NCBI GenBank assembly: GCA_023511455.1
Contig: JAIMBJ010000005.1
Span: 62,001 to 126,000, forward strand
Source: Bacillota bacterium
GTDB taxonomy: Bacteria; Armatimonadota; HRBIN16
Direction: 5' to 3'
DNA: 64,000 nt
In this document: one piece after another, positions 60,856 to 64,000 of the stretch
Numbering within the stretch: position 1 is the first letter of the stretch
Layout of the letters: each line of letters starts with the position of its first letter
Program-made: the position numbers and the translations under genes
The notes under the pieces: model-generated
Databases searched by the model: none
The model's input: only the letters and a program-made list of their open reading frames with translations
What the model was told of the DNA's origin: nothing

Positions 60856-61758
60856 CTACGGAGACTGGAGGATGTGCAAAAAGTCTCTCGCCGCATCCAT
60901 CTGCATTTCCACCTCACGCCGGCACCAGCTCCACGAGTTGTTGTCCATGCGGAAGACCTCACAGAGATGAACAGGCAGGTCTGGCATCTGTTCGGGGGGG
61001 GCTTCGGCAGCAATGCTACCCGACAACCTGTCGCCCAGATACACCGCGCCTACCTGATGGAAGAAGGGGGAATCCTCTATCGGGTCGTGATGGTGCAGCA
61101 TCACCTCTGCGAACACAGGGGGGAGGTTCCAGTGTTCCGCCATCCTCGCGCCGACCTCAGCGTGTGTGATGCCCAGCAGTTCTTGCTCTAACGGGTAGAC
61201 GGCCTCCAGGCACTCGCTTCGCTCTACGACTGCCCGATACTCGGCTGGAAAGTTCTGGCTCAGGAACAGAATGCCCAAATCGTGTAGCAGACCTGTGAGG
61301 AACATTTCCTCGCGCATAATCAGGTCTTTGCGTAGATGCTTGGCAAGCGCGGCAGCCGCCAGCGCTGTCTCCAGAGAGTGTTCCCAGAACCGTTGCCGGT
61401 TTACCGGCGAGCTGGCGCCGTGTCGCAAGACCAGGCGCACGGCAGCGACACCTATCGCCAGATTACGAATGGTCTCGAAACCCAGCAGAATGACGGCATG
61501 GGATAACGTGGTGATGCGTTTGGGGAAGCCGTATCTCGCCGAGTTCACCAGACGCAGCACTTTCGAGGAGAGCACCTCGTCCATGCTGATAACCTTTTGC
61601 AGGTCCTGCACCCCGCAGTTCGGGTCGTTAGTCATCTCCATCACCCTGGTGATGACCGCAGGCATGGGAGGCAGGCGCTCGAGGCTCTCGCGGATGGCTT
61701 CCTCCAGATGTTTTGTGTCGATGACACTGGATGCTGACATGTAAGACAGCTCTCCCAT
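60856..61758 (-). CDS. HDOD-domain signalling protein
   Basis: The 300 residues hold one HDOD domain (~20-215): LPPMPAVITRVMEMTND near 28, DEVLSSKVLRLVNSARYG near 60, and an intact-looking HD motif in FLTGLLHDLGILFLS near 153. HDOD proteins regulate motility, stress or cyclic-di-GMP output, mostly without known enzymatic activity. It starts 25 bp downstream of cheA on the same strand with a good SD (GGAGAAGGAGAAAAC), so it is probably in the chemotaxis operon. Confidence 0.9.
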   Translation of the reverse strand: MGELSYMSASSVIDTKHLEEAIRESLERLPPMPAVITRVMEMTNDPNCGVQDLQKVISMDEVLSSKVLRLVNSARYGFPKRITTLSHAVILLGFETIRNLAIGVAAVRLVLRHGASSPVNRQRFWEHSLETALAAAALAKHLRKDLIMREEMFLTGLLHDLGILFLSQNFPAEYRAVVERSECLEAVYPLEQELLGITHAEVGARMAEHWNLPPVFAEVMLHHHDPIEDSPFFHQVGAVYLGDRLSGSIAAEAPPEQMPDLPVHLCEVFRMDNNSWSWCRREVEMQMDAARDFLHILQSP

Positions 61759-61783
61759 CGTTTTCTCCTTCTCCTTTCCTCAT

Positions 61784-63901
61784 TCAGGCGGCACGTGCCG
61801 ACACGTTGTGGAAAAGGTCTGCCACCTCCAGAATCAGGGCAACGCGCCCGTCGCCCAGGATGGTCGCGCCGGAGACGCCGCCAATCTCCCCAAGGTACCG
61901 GCTGAGCGACTTAATCACTATCTCCTGCTCGCCAATCAGGTGGCTGACCACCAGCCCGACCTGCCGTTCACCCAGCCCAACAACCACCACAAACATGGGC
62001 TCTTCACCGCGGCAGGAGCGTGCGGAGAAATCCTCATCGTAGAAGTGTGCCTTCAGGCTGATGAGCGGCAGCGTGCGTCCGCGCAGCACGATGGTCGGGC
62101 GCATACCGACAAACTGCACCATTTCGGGCTCGATCTTGAGCGTTTCCAGCACGGAGCTGAGCGGGATGGCATAGACCTGTCCGTTCACGCGCACCAGCAG
62201 CGCACGGATAATCGCCAGAGTGAGGGGCAGGCGGACAGAGATGCGGGTGCCTTGGCCAGGAGTGCTATCTATATCCACAATGCCTCCGACACGCTGGATA
62301 TTGTTGCGCACGATGTCCATCCCCACGCCCCTGCCGGATACTTCTGTAACCTCTTTGGCGGTGCTGAAGCCGGGCGCGAAGATGAGGCTCAGTGCCTCGC
62401 GGTCGCTCAACCTTTCCGCTGCATCGCGAGTGAGAATACCTTTGCGTACCGCCACCTCCCGCAGCTGCGCAGGGTCCATCCCCTTGCCGTCATCTTCTAT
62501 CTCGATCAGGATGTAGTTCTCTTCGTGCCGTGCGCTCAGGCGAATGGTTCCCTGACGGGGTTTGCCCGCCGCCTCGCGCACTTCGGGCGGCTCGATGCCG
62601 TGGTCCACGCTGTTGCGCAGCATGTGTATCAGCGGGTCGCTGATGATTTCAATCACCGAGCGGTCGAGCTCGGTTTCCTGACCTTCCATGACCAGCCGTA
62701 CCTCTTTGCCGAACTTCTGGGCGAGGTCGCGTATCATGCGCGGGAAGCGGTTGAACACGTGCTCGATGGGCAACATGCGCGCTTTCATAATGTGTTCCTG
62801 CAGCTCATCGGTGATGCGCCCGATGTGTCCCGCCGCTTCCAGAAGACTGTCCACGAGGTCATCGTGCTGGGAACGCGCCTCGAATTCGCGCCCCAGCTGG
62901 GCAATGCGGGTACGGTCGATCACCAGCTCCCCGACAAGGTTTAACAGCGTGTCCAGACGCGCTACATCCACCCTTACCGTCTGGGACATAGCGGGTGTGC
63001 GGCTGGTGGTCTTCTCCGTTTCGCCTTCAGAGGAAATGGGAGGTTCGGGGCGCGGCCCTGTTGTCTGGGCGACGGGCGAATCCAGCACCTTTTGCGGCCC
63101 TTGCTCGGCGCGGGGGGCAGGTTGCGCCGGAACAGCGGCGGTAGCCTCCTGCCAGGGCGATACCTCCACGTCCCGTATCTCGCTGATGCCCATCAGCGCG
63201 CTTCGCAGATGCTCGATGGGCTTATCCGTGGCGACGAGGAGCTGGAACGAGTCGTCGAACTGTTCGTTATCCAGCGCGTCCTCGTCAGGGTACGACGCGA
63301 TTACGGCGCCACCGCTGGCGTCTATCGCCTGCAGCACCATCAGCGCGCGTACCGACTTCATCAGCGTATCTTCCGCCAGCCGCACGGTAAAGTGATAGAC
63401 CTGCAGCCCGTTGTCGATAGCCGTCAATGCGGCTTCTCGCTGGTGCTCCTGCAGAACCAGTTCGGCTGGGGCTTGTGGTTGCGCCGATGATGGTGTATTC
63501 GCTGCTGATATGTCGGTGGTGGTTTCCTGCAGGGCGTTGCGCAGACTCTGCACCAGTTCATCACAGTCGATGTTGGATGTGCCGCCCTCCGCAATCTGGT
63601 CGCGCATGGCTTTGAGGGTATCCAGTGCGTCGAAAAGGCGGTTCACCAGCGACGTACTGACATTGATTTCACCTTTGCGCAGGGCATCGAAAACATCCTC
63701 CATCGCGTGGGTGAGCTCTCCCATGGCGGTGAAGCCCATCGCGCGCGATGACCCCTTCAGGGTGTGGGCAGCCCGAAATATCTCGTTCAACACATCCTGA
63801 GAAGGCGATTGCTCCAGCAGCAGGATGTCCTGCTCCAGAATGTTAATCTGTTCGGCAGCCTCCTCCAGAAACAGCGCAATGTATTCGCCAGTATCCATCA
63901 T
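61784..63901 (-). CDS. cheA: Chemotaxis histidine kinase CheA
   Basis: The 705-residue kinase has an HPt domain with phospho-acceptor His46 in RAAHTLKGSSRAMGF and a P2-like response regulator docking segment (~155-260). After a Pro-rich linker come the dimerisation region (VARLDTLLNLVGELVIDRTRI near 320), the HATPase domain (LRNSVDHGIEPPEVR near 430, GRGVGMDIVRNNI near 515) and a C-terminal CheW-like regulatory domain (~575-700). It passes receptor signals to CheY and CheB, which are not in this window. ATG 63901 has GAGG 7 bp upstream. Confidence 0.95.
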   Translation of the reverse strand: MMDTGEYIALFLEEAAEQINILEQDILLLEQSPSQDVLNEIFRAAHTLKGSSRAMGFTAMGELTHAMEDVFDALRKGEINVSTSLVNRLFDALDTLKAMRDQIAEGGTSNIDCDELVQSLRNALQETTTDISAANTPSSAQPQAPAELVLQEHQREAALTAIDNGLQVYHFTVRLAEDTLMKSVRALMVLQAIDASGGAVIASYPDEDALDNEQFDDSFQLLVATDKPIEHLRSALMGISEIRDVEVSPWQEATAAVPAQPAPRAEQGPQKVLDSPVAQTTGPRPEPPISSEGETEKTTSRTPAMSQTVRVDVARLDTLLNLVGELVIDRTRIAQLGREFEARSQHDDLVDSLLEAAGHIGRITDELQEHIMKARMLPIEHVFNRFPRMIRDLAQKFGKEVRLVMEGQETELDRSVIEIISDPLIHMLRNSVDHGIEPPEVREAAGKPRQGTIRLSARHEENYILIEIEDDGKGMDPAQLREVAVRKGILTRDAAERLSDREALSLIFAPGFSTAKEVTEVSGRGVGMDIVRNNIQRVGGIVDIDSTPGQGTRISVRLPLTLAIIRALLVRVNGQVYAIPLSSVLETLKIEPEMVQFVGMRPTIVLRGRTLPLISLKAHFYDEDFSARSCRGEEPMFVVVVGLGERQVGLVVSHLIGEQEIVIKSLSRYLGEIGGVSGATILGDGRVALILEVADLFHNVSARAA

Positions 63902-63946
63902 ACGCAACCTCGCGGCAAAGAGATTCTATGCTGGTCAGCGGAGCCT

Positions 63947-64000
63947 CTATTGCTGTTCCACCACTTTTTCCACATCCAGCAGCAGCACCAGCTTGTCGTT
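63947..64000 (-). CDS. cheW: CheW-like protein, C-terminal end only
   Basis: The last 17 codons (NDKLVLLLDVEKVVEQQ, then TAG) match the usual end of CheW, the scaffold that couples receptors to CheA. The rest lies beyond the window. It is on the same strand 45 bp upstream of cheA. A CheV-type or receptor-fused CheW domain cannot be excluded from so little sequence. Confidence 0.65.
   Translation of the reverse strand, partial: NDKLVLLLDVEKVVEQQ

Noticed and set aside
61808-62944. A 378-codon open frame antisense to cheA
   Set aside because: It is entirely opposite well-conserved CheA catalytic domains and its composition is low-complexity.

Overview
The window reads as a gene-dense, GC-rich bacterial chromosome segment. 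Genes on both strands are preceded by canonical sigma-70 type promoters, mostly with strong Shine-Dalgarno (SD) sites. Three traits together suggest a member of the Armatimonadota or a close relative: two secreted proteins ending in paired dockerin-like repeats (DGDNEVTLFDFG type), uncharacterised carbohydrate-active proteins (GHL10 type, alpha/alpha-barrel type), and an orphan uroporphyrinogen-decarboxylase-like plus radical SAM pair. This assignment is inference; no rRNA is present to settle it.

Layout. 1-6.6 kb: end of a glycosyltransferase/TPR gene, queG, and two secreted dockerin-type proteins. 6.8-12 kb: comEA, the UroD-like/radical SAM pair (the latter frameshifted), and overlapping pabB-pabC for p-aminobenzoate. 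12-24.9 kb: an M48 protease, a large secreted protein, a DEDD exonuclease, an RRM protein, mutS2, a Uma2 protein, a cystathionine gamma-synthase-like enzyme, dnaJ, rpoZ with a long acidic tail, and a GHL10 protein. 25-32.5 kb: a lone terminase-like ATPase/nuclease, rqcH, purH, a TauE/SafE permease, metY and a small secreted protein. 32.5-48.9 kb: deoB, a nucleotidyltransferase/phosphomannomutase-like fusion, a nucleoside-symporter-like MFS protein, tRNA-Ala, a recN-nadK-TPR operon, ubiD-PAP2, a 1003-residue secreted protein and a MATE pump. 54.7-64 kb: purA, a macro-domain protein, a DUF6785-like membrane protein, then a signalling cluster (sensor kinase, HDOD, cheA, end of cheW).

The most unusual part is a compact 5.5-kb integrated element at 48979-54579, inside a tRNA-Gly(CCC) gene and bounded by perfect 59-bp direct repeats. 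Its genes all lie on one strand: tyrosine recombinase, small unknown protein, excisionase-like HTH, CHC2/TOPRIM primase fused to a RecA-like ATPase, a TubC_N/zinc-ribbon/DUF669-like protein with an in-frame internal start, and a VRR-NUC nuclease. It has no capsid, conjugation or partition genes, so it looks like a self-replicating satellite or plasmid-like island.

The element is rich in cis signals: two inverted iteron-like clusters of ACCTTGCA inside the primase gene, the half-site dyad CCTTGC-N8-GCAAGG over a strong promoter, a promoter-driven hairpin RNA carrying a CRISPR-repeat-like segment (GGATTGAAAC), a predicted H-type pseudoknot before the primase, and matched CACAAC-N2-GTTGTG palindromes near both ends. 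Integration duplicates the 5' half of the tRNA, so the native tRNA promoter now points into the integrase gene and the element must supply the promoter for the restored tRNA.
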